Of a DNA stretch of 64,000 nt, positions 17,232 through 26,604 are shown piece after piece (position 1 is the stretch's first letter; each line of letters opens with the position of its first letter). Below the pieces are notes generated by a model, which saw nothing but the letters and a program-made list of their open reading frames with translations, was not told the origin of the DNA and did not search any database. Where the stretch lies: contig NZ_CYGX02000019.1 of assembly GCF_900019265.1 (NCBI RefSeq), forward strand, positions 217,620-281,619, written 5' to 3'. The position numbers and the translations under genes were made by a program. This stretch comes from Paraburkholderia ribeironis. Its GTDB lineage: Bacteria > Pseudomonadota > Gammaproteobacteria > Burkholderiales > Burkholderiaceae.

Positions 17232-18703
17232 TCAGTGCCTCCGTGGATAGATAGCGTGCGTCGTCGGTTCATCTTTTCGTAATGGACCGCGGAAAGGATC
17301 GAAAAAACACTCATGAAAAGCAGCAGTCCGCCGGTGCCGACCAGCGAATTGGTGAACACCAGCATGGCGAAGGTCGCGAGGCTGAGGCTCAGGCAAGCGG
17401 ACACGAACTTGTCGTGGCGCAATCTGAACGACGCGAGCACGGCGCGCGTGAGCAGCCAGACGATGCCGGACATGTAGAGCAGCGTGCCGGGCCAGCCGAG
17501 CACGAACGGGATGTTCATCACGCCGCTGTCGAAGTTGCCGTACTGGCCGAGCTGGCCGCCGTCGTTCGACAGCTTGGTCGAGGTGCCGGTCGCGCCCATG
17601 CCTTCGCCGGACACGTCGGTGAAGGCGGTCTTCGCGAAATTGGCGTAGAACTCGTTGCGCGCGGCGTAGCTCTGGTCGTCGTTCAGGTTGACGATGGTGT
17701 TCAGACGCGCCTGCATCCGCTCGGCCACCGGGCCAACCGCCAGCAGCGGCACACAGAGCCCCGCGAGCAGCACCGCGCTGCCGACGATGCGCACCCGCAC
17801 CCGGTTGTTCGACTTGACCAGCTGGATCAGCAGCGCGATCACCCAGCCGCCCCAGGTCGAGCGCACGAGGCTCAACGCGAACGAGAAGAAGCCCAGCGCC
17901 GCGGCGATCCAGCGCACGCGGTGGGTGGCCGCCATCACGAAGACCATCGCGCCCATCATCGCGAACGCGAACGGGCCCGACGAATTCATCGTGCTGAACA
18001 CGCGCACGCCCATCGGCACGGGGTCGCCTTGCGAGTTCATCTGCGAGCCGAGCATCCACAGCGCGTCCCACGACGGCATGATGAAGAACTGGACCAGCCC
18101 GTAGGCGCCCATCACCAGCATGCCCCAGATAAAGGTGTTGACGATAGTGTCGCGATACTGCGGATACTGGCGCGTGTGCGCCATGATATGAAAACCGATC
18201 AGGATCGGGTACAGCCAGTTGGCGAGGTCGTAGGTGGCCGCGAGCGGCCCGCTCGACATCACGCCGACGAGGAACGCATACACGAGACCGAGCAGGATCA
18301 GCAGCACCGGCAGACCGCGCCGCTGCGCGAGCAGCTTGTAGTAGCGCAGCAGCGACAGCGCGCTGATCATCGTGACCGCGAGTGGCGCGACCTGGATCAG
18401 GCTGGTCGGCGTAAACGAGCCTTTGGACCAGTCGGCCAGACGCCGCACTTCCGGGCTCAGGAACCACAGCCACCACATGAAGCCGATATAGCGTGCAGGA
18501 CTCCTGAAGTACAGCCACAGGCCCGTCAGGATCGCCAGCACCGGAAACGCGAGCGTCAGCACGGTGCCTTGGTGCGCCGCGATCAGCGCGGCCGTGACCA
18601 GCCACAGCAGCAGCGGCGGCAGCCATTCCTGCGGCCCGCCGGAGACCACCCGCGCCGCGCCGTTGTGGGCGGCGGCCGTGCCGGCTCGCGGAAGCGTCGA
18701 CAT
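17228..18703 (-). CDS. bceI: Wzy/O-antigen polymerase-like membrane protein (BceI-like)
   Basis: This 491-residue protein has about twelve hydrophobic spans and a large periplasmic loop. It fits the O-antigen ligase/polymerase family, which joins flipped repeat units in the periplasm. Typical spots include WLYFRSPARYIGFMWWLWFLSPEVRRL near residues 60-85, and a loop with an R-x-EFYANFAKTAF region around 330-345. GGAGG lies ten bases before the ATG. It is coupled to the GT4 gene downstream. Distinguishing polymerase from ligase rests mainly on context: the locus has Wzx, Wza and Wzc partners and otherwise lacks a polymerase. Confidence 0.85.
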   Translation of the reverse strand: MSTLPRAGTAAAHNGAARVVSGGPQEWLPPLLLWLVTAALIAAHQGTVLTLAFPVLAILTGLWLYFRSPARYIGFMWWLWFLSPEVRRLADWSKGSFTPTSLIQVAPLAVTMISALSLLRYYKLLAQRRGLPVLLILLGLVYAFLVGVMSSGPLAATYDLANWLYPILIGFHIMAHTRQYPQYRDTIVNTFIWGMLVMGAYGLVQFFIMPSWDALWMLGSQMNSQGDPVPMGVRVFSTMNSSGPFAFAMMGAMVFVMAATHRVRWIAAALGFFSFALSLVRSTWGGWVIALLIQLVKSNNRVRVRIVGSAVLLAGLCVPLLAVGPVAERMQARLNTIVNLNDDQSYAARNEFYANFAKTAFTDVSGEGMGATGTSTKLSNDGGQLGQYGNFDSGVMNIPFVLGWPGTLLYMSGIVWLLTRAVLASFRLRHDKFVSACLSLSLATFAMLVFTNSLVGTGGLLLFMSVFSILSAVHYEKMNRRRTLSIHGGTD

Positions 18704-18706
18704 CGC

Positions 18707-19912
18707 TCAGAGACCTCCGCGTGATTCGCGCGCCGCGCCATGCCGGCTCTGTGCCTGCTGCGGGGCGCGAGATTGCGGGTGCGGCTGGGCGTGCGCTTGC
18801 ATGTGTGGTTGCATGTGCGCTTGCGCATGGGCGCGCGCACGCAGCATCTCCTCGGTGATGCGCACGTGCTGCATCGCGTAGTGCTGCGTGGTCAGATCGC
18901 GCGACAGCAGGCCGGCGGCAGCCGCCTGCGCCTGGCGCAATCCTTGCGCAGGCGTGGCGGCGAGCCGGTCGGCCGCTGCACGCAACGCCTGCGGATCGAA
19001 CGGCGGGACATACGCCGCCTCGTCGGCCGGAAAATAGTCCTGCAACGCGCCGACATTCGTCACCACCATCGGTTTGCCGACCGCCGCCGCTTCGAGCATC
19101 ACGGTAATGCCCGACGCGTGCGAGTTCGGTCGCAACGGCACGACGATCACGTCGGCCCAGTCATACAGCTCGTGCTGCTTCCTGATCCCCGAGAACAACG
19201 CGATTTCGACGTTCGGCGCACGCAACGACGCGGGAATCCGGCGCCGTGTCGCGAGCTTCACGGTGTAGCGCGAATCGTTGCCGAACGCCTTGATGAGCGT
19301 CTCCCAATCGCGGTCGCGGTCGTTGCCGATCGCGGCGATGCGCAGCGGCGTGTGCGGCGTCCATTGCGTCGGCGCCTTGACGGGAAAGTCGCGCGTGTTC
19401 AGGCCGTACAGCAGCTCACGCGCTTCGCGATCGAAATAGCGCTGGCATAGCCTCGCGTTCTCGCTGGCGAGCGTGGTCAGCTGATCGGCGCGCGTCATCA
19501 GCTTGCTATACAACCACTTGCGCAGGACTCCATATGAAGGCCACTTGTCGAGCAGCCACACGCTTTGCGCGAGCAGGAGCGGCGCTGCCCCCACGCCTGC
19601 CTTGCGCCCGCACAGCAGCAGCATCAGCGCGGCGGACAGCCACTCCTGCTCGGTGTGCGTCCAGACCACGTCCGAGCGCAGCATGTCGGCGCGGTTGCGC
19701 CACGTGTGAACGATGTCGAACCCGAGCCACGCCTTCAGCGCGCGGCGCACGAGCCGCACCGGTTTCGCTTCGCGTGCGTCCTGCGAATAGGTCAGCGTGA
19801 ACGCGTCGGACTCGGCATGGTGATAGCCATACAGGCAACCGATGTCGTCGCCCTGCCGGTAAAAGCGCGGGTCCGCGCCGTAAAACAGATGAACGTGAAC
19901 TTTCGTACTCAT
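18707..19912 (-). CDS. bceH: GT4-like glycosyltransferase with a His/Gln-rich tail (BceH-like)
   Basis: This 401-residue glycosyltransferase has a GT-B layout, with MSTKVHVHLFYGADPRFYRQGDD at its start and a donor domain containing DVIVVPLRPNSHASGITVMLEAAAVG near residues 250-280. The first Glu of the usual E-x7-E motif is replaced by Ala, leaving only the second Glu. The last 45 residues are a low-complexity tail of Ala-His-Gln-Met-Pro units (AHAQAHMQPHMQAHAQPHPQ). GGAG precedes the ATG by eight bases. It lies three bases from the polymerase gene in the same operon and probably adds one sugar of the repeat. Confidence 0.82.
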   Translation of the reverse strand: MSTKVHVHLFYGADPRFYRQGDDIGCLYGYHHAESDAFTLTYSQDAREAKPVRLVRRALKAWLGFDIVHTWRNRADMLRSDVVWTHTEQEWLSAALMLLLCGRKAGVGAAPLLLAQSVWLLDKWPSYGVLRKWLYSKLMTRADQLTTLASENARLCQRYFDREARELLYGLNTRDFPVKAPTQWTPHTPLRIAAIGNDRDRDWETLIKAFGNDSRYTVKLATRRRIPASLRAPNVEIALFSGIRKQHELYDWADVIVVPLRPNSHASGITVMLEAAAVGKPMVVTNVGALQDYFPADEAAYVPPFDPQALRAAADRLAATPAQGLRQAQAAAAGLLSRDLTTQHYAMQHVRITEEMLRARAHAQAHMQPHMQAHAQPHPQSRAPQQAQSRHGAARESRGGL

Positions 19913-19990
19913 GCAGACACTCCGCTCTGCCGGTGGAAAGAGGCATCGGCGGCCCTGGCGGGGCCGTGCGCCGATGCGCGAACGCTGGAC

Positions 19991-20923
19991 TCACGCGGTC
20001 CGGGACAGCGCGCGACGCGCCTCGTGCGCGCCGCTGCGCACCGCGCGCCAGCGCGACAGCTGCAGGCCCGCCTGCTTCGACAGCAGTGCGAGCGCCGCAT
20101 GGGTGAGCCCCGGATAGAGCCGGGTGCCGACCAGCGTCCACCACCACCACGCGGTTTCGCGGCGCAGCGGCGGCAACTGGTCGCGCAGGATCAGATGGAA
20201 GTTGAACGCGGCGTTGCGCAACGCCGCCATGGTTTGCGCGTCGCGGCGGTCCTCGTCGAAACGCTCGGCGGGAAAGTGATCGACCGCGACGCTCGGGTCG
20301 TACATCAGTTTCCAGCCGGCGTTTTTCACCGCGAGGCTGAAGGCCATGTCGTTATGGACCTGGGCGCCCGCGCCGCGCAAGCGCGCATCGAAGCGGATGG
20401 TGCGCACCGCGTCGCGCCGGTAGCTCATGTTGGCGCCCTTGAGGATATCGACTTCGCGCACGCGCCCGACCCCGAGATGGTGATTGCCGATGATCTTGCC
20501 GTGCGTGGTGACCTTGCCCACCAGCGGCCGCTCGCCGTCCAGCACGCGGCCCTTCTCGTGCACCCAGTCGCGCCCGCCGAGCGCGCCCAGGCGCGCGTCG
20601 CCAGCGAATGCGGCGGCGATCCGTTCGACCCAGTCGACGTGCGGCGCGGCGTCGTCGTCGGTGATCGCGATCACGTCGCCGTTGGCGGCGTCGAGGCCGC
20701 GGTTGAGCGCCGCGACCTGGCCCGGCACCTCGACCAGCGCCACGGTGAGCGGCAGCTTGCCCGGCACGGCCGCATCGCGCAGACAGGTGTGGGTCGCGTC
20801 GTCATCGGCGCGCGCCACCACCACCACTTCGTCCGGCGCGCGTGTCTGCCGTTGCAGCGCCGCGAGGCAGCGCACCAGGTCGGCTGGGCGGCGGTAGGTT
20901 GGAATCAGTACCGTCACTTTCAT
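19991..20923 (-). CDS. bceG: GT2 family glycosyltransferase (BceG-like)
   Basis: This 310-residue GT-A enzyme begins MKVTVLIPTYRRPADLVRCL. It has the donor-binding aspartates in AITDDDAAPHVDW near residues 92-104, and the acceptor-side region KGANMSYRRDA further on. Inverting GT2 enzymes of this kind use UDP- or GDP-sugars on lipid-linked acceptors. AAGGA lies eight bases before the ATG. The gene sits between the tyrosine kinase and the bceH-like gene, as in bce-I clusters. The C-terminal 60 residues are basic and may touch the membrane. Confidence 0.88.
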   Translation of the reverse strand: MKVTVLIPTYRRPADLVRCLAALQRQTRAPDEVVVVARADDDATHTCLRDAAVPGKLPLTVALVEVPGQVAALNRGLDAANGDVIAITDDDAAPHVDWVERIAAAFAGDARLGALGGRDWVHEKGRVLDGERPLVGKVTTHGKIIGNHHLGVGRVREVDILKGANMSYRRDAVRTIRFDARLRGAGAQVHNDMAFSLAVKNAGWKLMYDPSVAVDHFPAERFDEDRRDAQTMAALRNAAFNFHLILRDQLPPLRRETAWWWWTLVGTRLYPGLTHAALALLSKQAGLQLSRWRAVRSGAHEARRALSRTA

Positions 20924-20991
20924 CGTGATGTCCTTGGGTTTGCTCGTTGCGCGAGGCTCCGGGCGCGCGGCGCCCAGAGCCCGGATCAGGA

Positions 20992-23214
20992 TCAGGTGCT
21001 CAGGTATTCGTGCACCAACGCGTAGCCGCGGTTGTAGCCGCCGCGCGAGCGCGCCGCCATGCCGTTGAAGATGCCGCCCTGCACGTGCACGCCGGCCGCG
21101 CGCAGCCGCTTGAGCGCATCGGTGATCTCGCCTTCGCTGTGCATGCCCGAGCGCATCACAAAGAAGGTCGAACCGGCATACGCACCGATGATCGACGCGT
21201 CGGTCACCGCGAGCACCGGCGGCGTGTCGATCAGAATCACGTCGTAGCGCCGCGCGAGTCCGTCGAGGTATTGCGGCAGACGCGGCGACATCAACAGCTC
21301 AGACGGATTGGGCGGACGGCGGCCGCACGAGATGAAGCTCAGGCCTTCGACGCTCGAGCCGCGGATCGCCTCTTCAAGCGAAATCTGGCCGCTCAGCAAT
21401 TCGGACAGACCGTTGTCCTGCACGCCGCCGAGGTAGCGTTCGAGCACGCCGCGCCGCATGTCGCCGTCGATCAGCAGCACGCGCTTGCCCGAATGCGCGA
21501 GCAGCATCGCGAGGTTGACGGCGAGGAAGCTCTTGCCGACGCCGGCCATCGGGCCCGTCAGCATGACGATGCGATTGCGCGCGTCCATCAGCGTGAACTG
21601 CATCGAAGTGCGCAGGCTGCGCAGGCTTTCGACGGTCACGTCCTTGGGCCGCGCGTTCGCCAGCACCGGGCGCACCCGTTCGCCGCCGCGCTCGAAGCTG
21701 CTTTCGAGCTGGGCCTGCTCGGCGCTTTGCGGCACGAGGCCGAACACCGGCAGATGGAACGCACGCTCGATATGATCGGGGTCGTCGATGCCCTTGAACA
21801 GGTTGCGGCGCAGGAACACGAAGCCGGCGCCGGCGATCAGCCCGAGAATCACCGCCGCAGAGAGGATCAGCACCTTCTTCGGCTTGACCGGTGCGCCCGG
21901 GCGCAATGCGGCGTCGACGATATGCACGTTGCCGCCCGTGCCCGCCTTCTGCACCGACAGCTCCTGCACGCGATTGAGCAGCAGCACGTAGATGTCTTCG
22001 GCGACCTTCGCGTCGCGCTGCAACTGCACGGCCTTCACTTCGGTGGCCGGCAGATCGCGGAAACGGTCCGCGTATTTGGCGCGCTGCGCCTGCAGCTCGG
22101 CCATCTGCTCACGGGCGGCCTTGAGCAGCGGATGATCGTCGCCGTAGCGCTCGGTCAGTTGCGCCATCTGCAGACGCAAGCCGGCGATCTGCTGCTCGTA
22201 CTGCACGCTGCCTTCGAGGTACACCTTCGCTTCGTCGCTCGCGTTGATCGAGCCGGACTGCCGCTGATAGGCGGTCAACGCGGCTTCGGCGCGTTCGAGA
22301 TCGGACTTCAGGCGCGGCTCTTCGCTCTTCAGGAAGTCGAGCATTCTGATCGCGTCTTCCTGCTTGTTCGATACGTGCTGACGCATATACGACTGCGCGA
22401 GCGCATTGGCGACGAGCGCCGCGTGTTCCGGGCTCTTGTCTTCCAGCGAGATCTGGATCACGCCGGTCTGCTTGCCTTGCTCCTGCACGGTGATGGCCGA
22501 CTGGAACGCGGTGATCGCGTCGAGGTCGTTCGAGCGCACCACGGTGAACTCCTGGCCAGCACGCGCGACCAGCTGATTGACCAGCATCGTCACGCCGCCG
22601 CCTTGCGCCTTCTGACCCGCCTGGCCGCGCAGCAGCAGCGCGCCGTTCTCGGCGAACAGTTCGTAGTGCTGGTCGTCGATCACGCGCAGCAGCAGCTTCT
22701 GGCCTTCGAGCGCGGGCGTCACGTCGATCGAATCGACGTCGACGATTTCGCCGCCCCATGCATACGACGTCAGCCCGAGCCACGCACGCGCCGGCTGTCC
22801 CGGCGTCGCAATGCGCGCGGCGATGTTGCCGAGCAGCGGAATCGTCTTCGGCGTCACGCTGAAGTTCAGCTTGAGCTGCTGCACCACCGGCGCGACTACG
22901 CCGCGGCTCTTGATGATTTCGATCTCGGCGTCGGTCGGCAGCGAGGTCGAGCCAGTCGTGATCGCCGCGCCGGTCTGCGTTTGCGTGAGCGCCTGCGAGG
23001 TGTTGTCGGACTGCTCGACCCGCACGTGCGCGTCGGCCGAATAGACCGGCTTGGCGAGGTAGCAGTACGCGGCGGCCATCGTGATGATCACGGCGGCAAT
23101 CGCGAGCAGCCACCAGATGTCGTCGATGATCACCTGCACCAGTTGTCCGAGGACGACGTCTTCTTCTTCGGTCTTGATCGGACCTGCCATGTGCGGAGAG
23201 ATTTGAGTGCTCAC
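20992..23214 (-). CDS. bceF: Wzc-type co-polymerase and tyrosine autokinase (BceF-like)
   Basis: This 740-residue inner-membrane protein controls polymer length and export. It has a Wzz segment with a first membrane span near residues 33-52 and a coiled periplasmic region. A second span lies around 440-460 (KPKKVLILSAAVILGLIAG). The cytoplasmic bacterial tyrosine kinase domain has Walker A GPMAGVGKS (near 553-561), Walker A' VLLIDGDMRRG (near 578) and Walker B VILIDTPP (near 657). The tail carries Tyr727, Tyr731 and Tyr737 for autophosphorylation. The start is a GTG at 23214 behind a weak GGGAT; an ATG at 23190 is the alternative. Its natural antagonist is the phosphatase encoded at 24549-25022. 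Confidence 0.93.
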   Translation of the reverse strand: MSTQISPHMAGPIKTEEEDVVLGQLVQVIIDDIWWLLAIAAVIITMAAAYCYLAKPVYSADAHVRVEQSDNTSQALTQTQTGAAITTGSTSLPTDAEIEIIKSRGVVAPVVQQLKLNFSVTPKTIPLLGNIAARIATPGQPARAWLGLTSYAWGGEIVDVDSIDVTPALEGQKLLLRVIDDQHYELFAENGALLLRGQAGQKAQGGGVTMLVNQLVARAGQEFTVVRSNDLDAITAFQSAITVQEQGKQTGVIQISLEDKSPEHAALVANALAQSYMRQHVSNKQEDAIRMLDFLKSEEPRLKSDLERAEAALTAYQRQSGSINASDEAKVYLEGSVQYEQQIAGLRLQMAQLTERYGDDHPLLKAAREQMAELQAQRAKYADRFRDLPATEVKAVQLQRDAKVAEDIYVLLLNRVQELSVQKAGTGGNVHIVDAALRPGAPVKPKKVLILSAAVILGLIAGAGFVFLRRNLFKGIDDPDHIERAFHLPVFGLVPQSAEQAQLESSFERGGERVRPVLANARPKDVTVESLRSLRTSMQFTLMDARNRIVMLTGPMAGVGKSFLAVNLAMLLAHSGKRVLLIDGDMRRGVLERYLGGVQDNGLSELLSGQISLEEAIRGSSVEGLSFISCGRRPPNPSELLMSPRLPQYLDGLARRYDVILIDTPPVLAVTDASIIGAYAGSTFFVMRSGMHSEGEITDALKRLRAAGVHVQGGIFNGMAARSRGGYNRGYALVHEYLST

Positions 23215-23346
23215 AATTCGATCCCGTATCGGTTACTTCGGCGGTTGCCTATCCGTTTGCTTGCGCATTTGCTTCGACGTTTGCCCAGATCCCGCGCCGC
23301 GTCCATGACGGACGATGCGGCGCGGGACTGTCTACCGCCAGGACTT

Positions 23347-24555
23347 TCAGCGCGTCAGTTGCTTCAGGTAGAACACCGTCTGCACGGTAGGCAGGATCTG
23401 CTGCAACACACGGTTGAACGTGGTCGAAGCGGCGGTGCCCACATACACGACGTCGAGCGGCTGCAACTGGAACTGCGAGGACAGCATGATCGAGTCCGGC
23501 TGCGTCATGTCGAGGCGGAACACCTCCGGCGTGGTCGGATGCTCGCGCATGCCGCGCATCACGAAGATCTGGCGCGGATTGGCGTCGGTGTTCAGAATGC
23601 CGCCCGCCTGCGTGAGCGCATCAGCGATCGTCAGATGGCCCTTGAGCATCGGCACCTGCAGCGGCGTCTTCACCTCACCCATCACGAAGATGCGGCTGTT
23701 GCTGCGGTCCGGCACGTTGATCACGTCGCCGCTTTGCAGCATCACGTCCTGCGTGGTGTCGCCGCGATCGAGCATGCGGTTCGCGTCGAGCACATAGAGC
23801 TGATGGTTGCGCGTGAGGCGCACGCGCTGGATGTCGGCTTCCGTGGTGGTGCCGCCCGAGCGCGTGATCGCGTCGACCAGCGAGAGCGGCACGTCGCTGA
23901 CCGCGAGCGGCCCCGGCGTCTTCACTTCACCGGTCACCTGGACCTTCTTGCCGCGATACGACAGCACGCGCACGTCGACCTGCGGATTGCGGATAAAGCG
24001 CACGAGGCCGGTCGCGAGCTGATCGCGCAGCTCGGTCGTGGTCTTGCCGGCGGCCTTGATGCGGCCGACGAACGGGAAAAAGATCGTGCCGTCGGCGGCG
24101 ACGGTCTGCCCATACGGATCGGCCTGGCCCGGCAGCGCGGCGGTGTACGGCTGCTGCAGCGCGCCCGCGATCGTCTGCGTGGTATTGCCGCCCGAGGACA
24201 GCGTGCTGCCTTGCGGCGTGGTCAATTCAGGGTGATCCCACACGGTGATGCCGAGAATGTCCTGCGGCGCGAGCCGGTAGACCCACTGCGACGGGTCGGT
24301 GAGGGTTGCCGGCGGCAGCGCCTGCGGCTTCGCGGCGGCTTCCTGCGCCTGCGCGGTGATCACGCTGGCGTCGATCAGGTGGACCGGATAGGTTTCGGTC
24401 GGCCGGTTCTGGTTGTCCTCTTTCAGACGGGACGTGTCGAGGTAATTGCCCGGTGCGGTGGAGCAGGCCGACAGAAAGGACGTCAGCAAAAGCGCGGCGG
24501 CGAATGTCGAGCGGCCGTGCGCGAATGAGTTTGCAGCGAGTTTTTTGATCAGCAT
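23347..24555 (-). CDS. bceE: Outer-membrane polysaccharide export lipoprotein, Wza-like (BceE-like)
   Basis: The 402-residue protein is an OPX/Wza-family lipoprotein that forms the outer-membrane channel for the polymer. It has a signal peptide with lipobox LSAC and Cys31 as the lipidated residue. The export domain begins near residue 92 (YRLAPQDILGITVWDHPE), and SLBB-type segments follow (VQVTGEVKTPGPLAV, IFVMGEVKTPLQVPMLKG). I chose the ATG at 24555; one at 24570 is also in frame. The gene overlaps the end of the phosphatase gene by seven bases. It works with the Wzc-like kinase encoded next. Confidence 0.92.
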   Translation of the reverse strand: MLIKKLAANSFAHGRSTFAAALLLTSFLSACSTAPGNYLDTSRLKEDNQNRPTETYPVHLIDASVITAQAQEAAAKPQALPPATLTDPSQWVYRLAPQDILGITVWDHPELTTPQGSTLSSGGNTTQTIAGALQQPYTAALPGQADPYGQTVAADGTIFFPFVGRIKAAGKTTTELRDQLATGLVRFIRNPQVDVRVLSYRGKKVQVTGEVKTPGPLAVSDVPLSLVDAITRSGGTTTEADIQRVRLTRNHQLYVLDANRMLDRGDTTQDVMLQSGDVINVPDRSNSRIFVMGEVKTPLQVPMLKGHLTIADALTQAGGILNTDANPRQIFVMRGMREHPTTPEVFRLDMTQPDSIMLSSQFQLQPLDVVYVGTAASTTFNRVLQQILPTVQTVFYLKQLTR

Positions 24556-25022
24556 ATTTTCTTCAGCCATCCCATGACCAGATGTTCGATGAGCACGAGA
24601 CTCTCCCTGTAAGCGGTTTCCGCGCCGCCATGCGGATCGGCGACGTCGGAATCGTCTTCCCATTTGCCGAGCGGATAGACCTTGCCGCGCGAGGCCGGAT
24701 CGAGCGCTTCGACTTCGCTCACCTGTGCGCGCTCGGTGACCAGCACCAGATTGGCGTCGCGCACGAGCTCGCGGCTCAGGCGCCGCGAGTAGTGAATCCC
24801 CGAGGCCACGCCCTGCTCGGCAAGCAGCCGTTGCATGACCGGGTCCATGCGGTGGCCGTTCACCGCGCGCAAGCCTGCCGAATGAAACGCGATCGGCGTG
24901 GCGCCACGCCTTGCCCCTATGCCTGACGCCGGCGCCGTGCGCTGGCGCGCCTTGAACAGCATTTCGGCGGCAGGCGAACGGCACACGTTGGCGTGGCAGA
25001 CGATCAGAACGTTGGCGAACAT
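24549..25022 (-). CDS. bceD: Low-molecular-weight protein tyrosine phosphatase (BceD-like)
   Basis: This 157-residue cytoplasmic phosphatase dephosphorylates the tyrosine kinase of the same locus. The active-site loop CHANVCRS gives nucleophile Cys9 and Arg15. The general-acid loop DPHGG provides Asp129. An insertion after residue 26 (RQRTAPASGIGARRGATP) is longer than in many relatives. The ATG at 25022 follows AAGGAG. It overlaps the exporter gene by seven bases and sits 46 bases after the dehydrogenase gene, in an operon order typical of Burkholderia exopolysaccharide clusters. Confidence 0.92.
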   Translation of the reverse strand: MFANVLIVCHANVCRSPAAEMLFKARQRTAPASGIGARRGATPIAFHSAGLRAVNGHRMDPVMQRLLAEQGVASGIHYSRRLSRELVRDANLVLVTERAQVSEVEALDPASRGKVYPLGKWEDDSDVADPHGGAETAYRESLVLIEHLVMGWLKKIC

Positions 25023-25068
25023 GGCGGGCTCCTTGACGAGGCGCGGGGTGACGCGACGGCCTTGCGGC

Positions 25069-26523
25069 CTAGAGGTTCGCCACGGCGGCTGCGCGCGTGG
25101 ACCCGGCGTCCTCATCGGCAGGCCAGCCGTGCGTGCCGACTTTCGCGGGCGCATTGCGCAGCGCGTGCTGCCGGCCGATCGCGTGATACTCGATGCCGAG
25201 TTCGAGCAGCACGTCCGGTTCGTAGAGATTGCGGCCGTCGAAAATCAGCGGCGTCTTCAGAATCTCTTTGAGCGAATCGAAGTCGGGGCTCTTGAAGACC
25301 TTCCATTCGGTGAGGATCACCAACGCGTCGACACCGTCGGCGGCTTCCATCTCCTCCTTCACGAACGACAGACGCGCATGCTGCTGCGGCACGTCGCGCA
25401 GATCGAGCGCGAACACGCGCTTCGATTCGTCGATCGCGACCGGGTCATAGGCCTTCACGCGCGCACCGCGGCGCAGCAGCTCGGCGATCAGCGCACGGCT
25501 CGGTGCTTCGCGCATGTCGTCGGTATTCGGCTTGAACGCGAGACCCCACACGCCGAACGTGCGATCCGACAGGTCTTCGCCCAGACGCGCGACGATCTTG
25601 CGCGCGAGAATTTTCTTTTGCGTGTCGTTGACGGCTTCCACTGCTTCGAGAATGCGCAGGTTCGCGTGATGATCGGCGGCCGTGCGGATCAGCGCCTGCA
25701 CGTCCTTCGGAAAGCACGAACCGCCGTAGCCGCAACCGGCATACAGAAAGTCATAGCCGATGCGCGGATCGGAGCCGATGCCGCGACGCACCGCTTCGAT
25801 GTCCGCGCCGACGCGATCGGCCAGATTGGCCAGCTCGTTCATGTATGAGATGCGCGTGGCGAGCATGGCGTTGGCCGCGTACTTGGTGAATTCAGCGGAG
25901 CGCACATCCATGTACAGCGTGCGTTCGCGGTTGCGGTTGAACGGCGCGTAGAGGCGCTTCATCAGTTCGCGTGCTTTTTCGCCGGGCACGTCCTCGTCGC
26001 AGCCGAGCACGATGCGATCGGGCCGCGTGAAGTCTTCGACCGCTGCGCCTTCCTTGAGGAACTCCGGATTCGAGACCACCGAGAACATGTGATGGACGTT
26101 GCGCGCGGCCAGCTCCGCGGCGACCACGTCGCGCACGCGCGACGCCGTGCCGACCGGCACCGTCGATTTATCGACGATCACCTTGAAACCCGTCATATGT
26201 CGCCCGATATTGCGCGCGGCGGCCAGCACGTATTGCAGGTCGGCGGAGCCGTCTTCGTCGGACGGCGTGCCGACCGCGATGAACTGGATGTCGCCGTGCG
26301 CGACCGCGGCCTCGATGTCGGTGGAGAACTTTAGGCGCCCCGCTTTCCGGTTGCGCGCGATGATCTCCTGCAGACCCGGTTCATGGATCGGCACGCCGCC
26401 GTTGTTGAGCACGTCGATCTTGCGCTGATCGAGGTCGAGACAGAACACATCGTGGCCGATGTCGGCCAGACATGCGCCCGTCACGAGGCCTACGTAGCCA
26501 CTACCGATGATCGTCAGGTTCAT
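25069..26523 (-). CDS. bceC: UDP-glucose 6-dehydrogenase (BceC-like)
   Basis: This 484-residue enzyme oxidises UDP-glucose to UDP-glucuronate with NAD+, supplying the acidic sugar of the polymer. The dinucleotide fold motif GSGYVGL is at residues 7-13. The catalytic Cys270 lies in GGSCFPKD. The C-terminal domain includes [17 protein letters not shown]. About 40 extra residues at the end (from HAIGRQ) are variable. The ATG at 26523 behind CGAGGTG was chosen over an upstream GTG at 26532. It lies 81 bases from the priming transferase gene and depends on the galU product for its substrate. Confidence 0.94.
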   Translation of the reverse strand: MNLTIIGSGYVGLVTGACLADIGHDVFCLDLDQRKIDVLNNGGVPIHEPGLQEIIARNRKAGRLKFSTDIEAAVAHGDIQFIAVGTPSDEDGSADLQYVLAAARNIGRHMTGFKVIVDKSTVPVGTASRVRDVVAAELAARNVHHMFSVVSNPEFLKEGAAVEDFTRPDRIVLGCDEDVPGEKARELMKRLYAPFNRNRERTLYMDVRSAEFTKYAANAMLATRISYMNELANLADRVGADIEAVRRGIGSDPRIGYDFLYAGCGYGGSCFPKDVQALIRTAADHHANLRILEAVEAVNDTQKKILARKIVARLGEDLSDRTFGVWGLAFKPNTDDMREAPSRALIAELLRRGARVKAYDPVAIDESKRVFALDLRDVPQQHARLSFVKEEMEAADGVDALVILTEWKVFKSPDFDSLKEILKTPLIFDGRNLYEPDVLLELGIEYHAIGRQHALRNAPAKVGTHGWPADEDAGSTRAAAVANL

Positions 26524-26604
26524 GTGTTGCACCTCGGAAAAAGGAGTTGATTCGGTGGAGTTGATTCAGGAGTGCGCTCGCGCGGCGCGCCGCATGACCG
26601 GGGC

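Noticed and set aside
20947..24528. A 1193-codon open frame on the plus strand opposite the bceF and bceE genes
   Set aside because: It runs antisense to two clear genes. In high-GC DNA the complementary frame of a real gene is often open. Its translation is Arg/His/Glu-rich and has no family resemblance.
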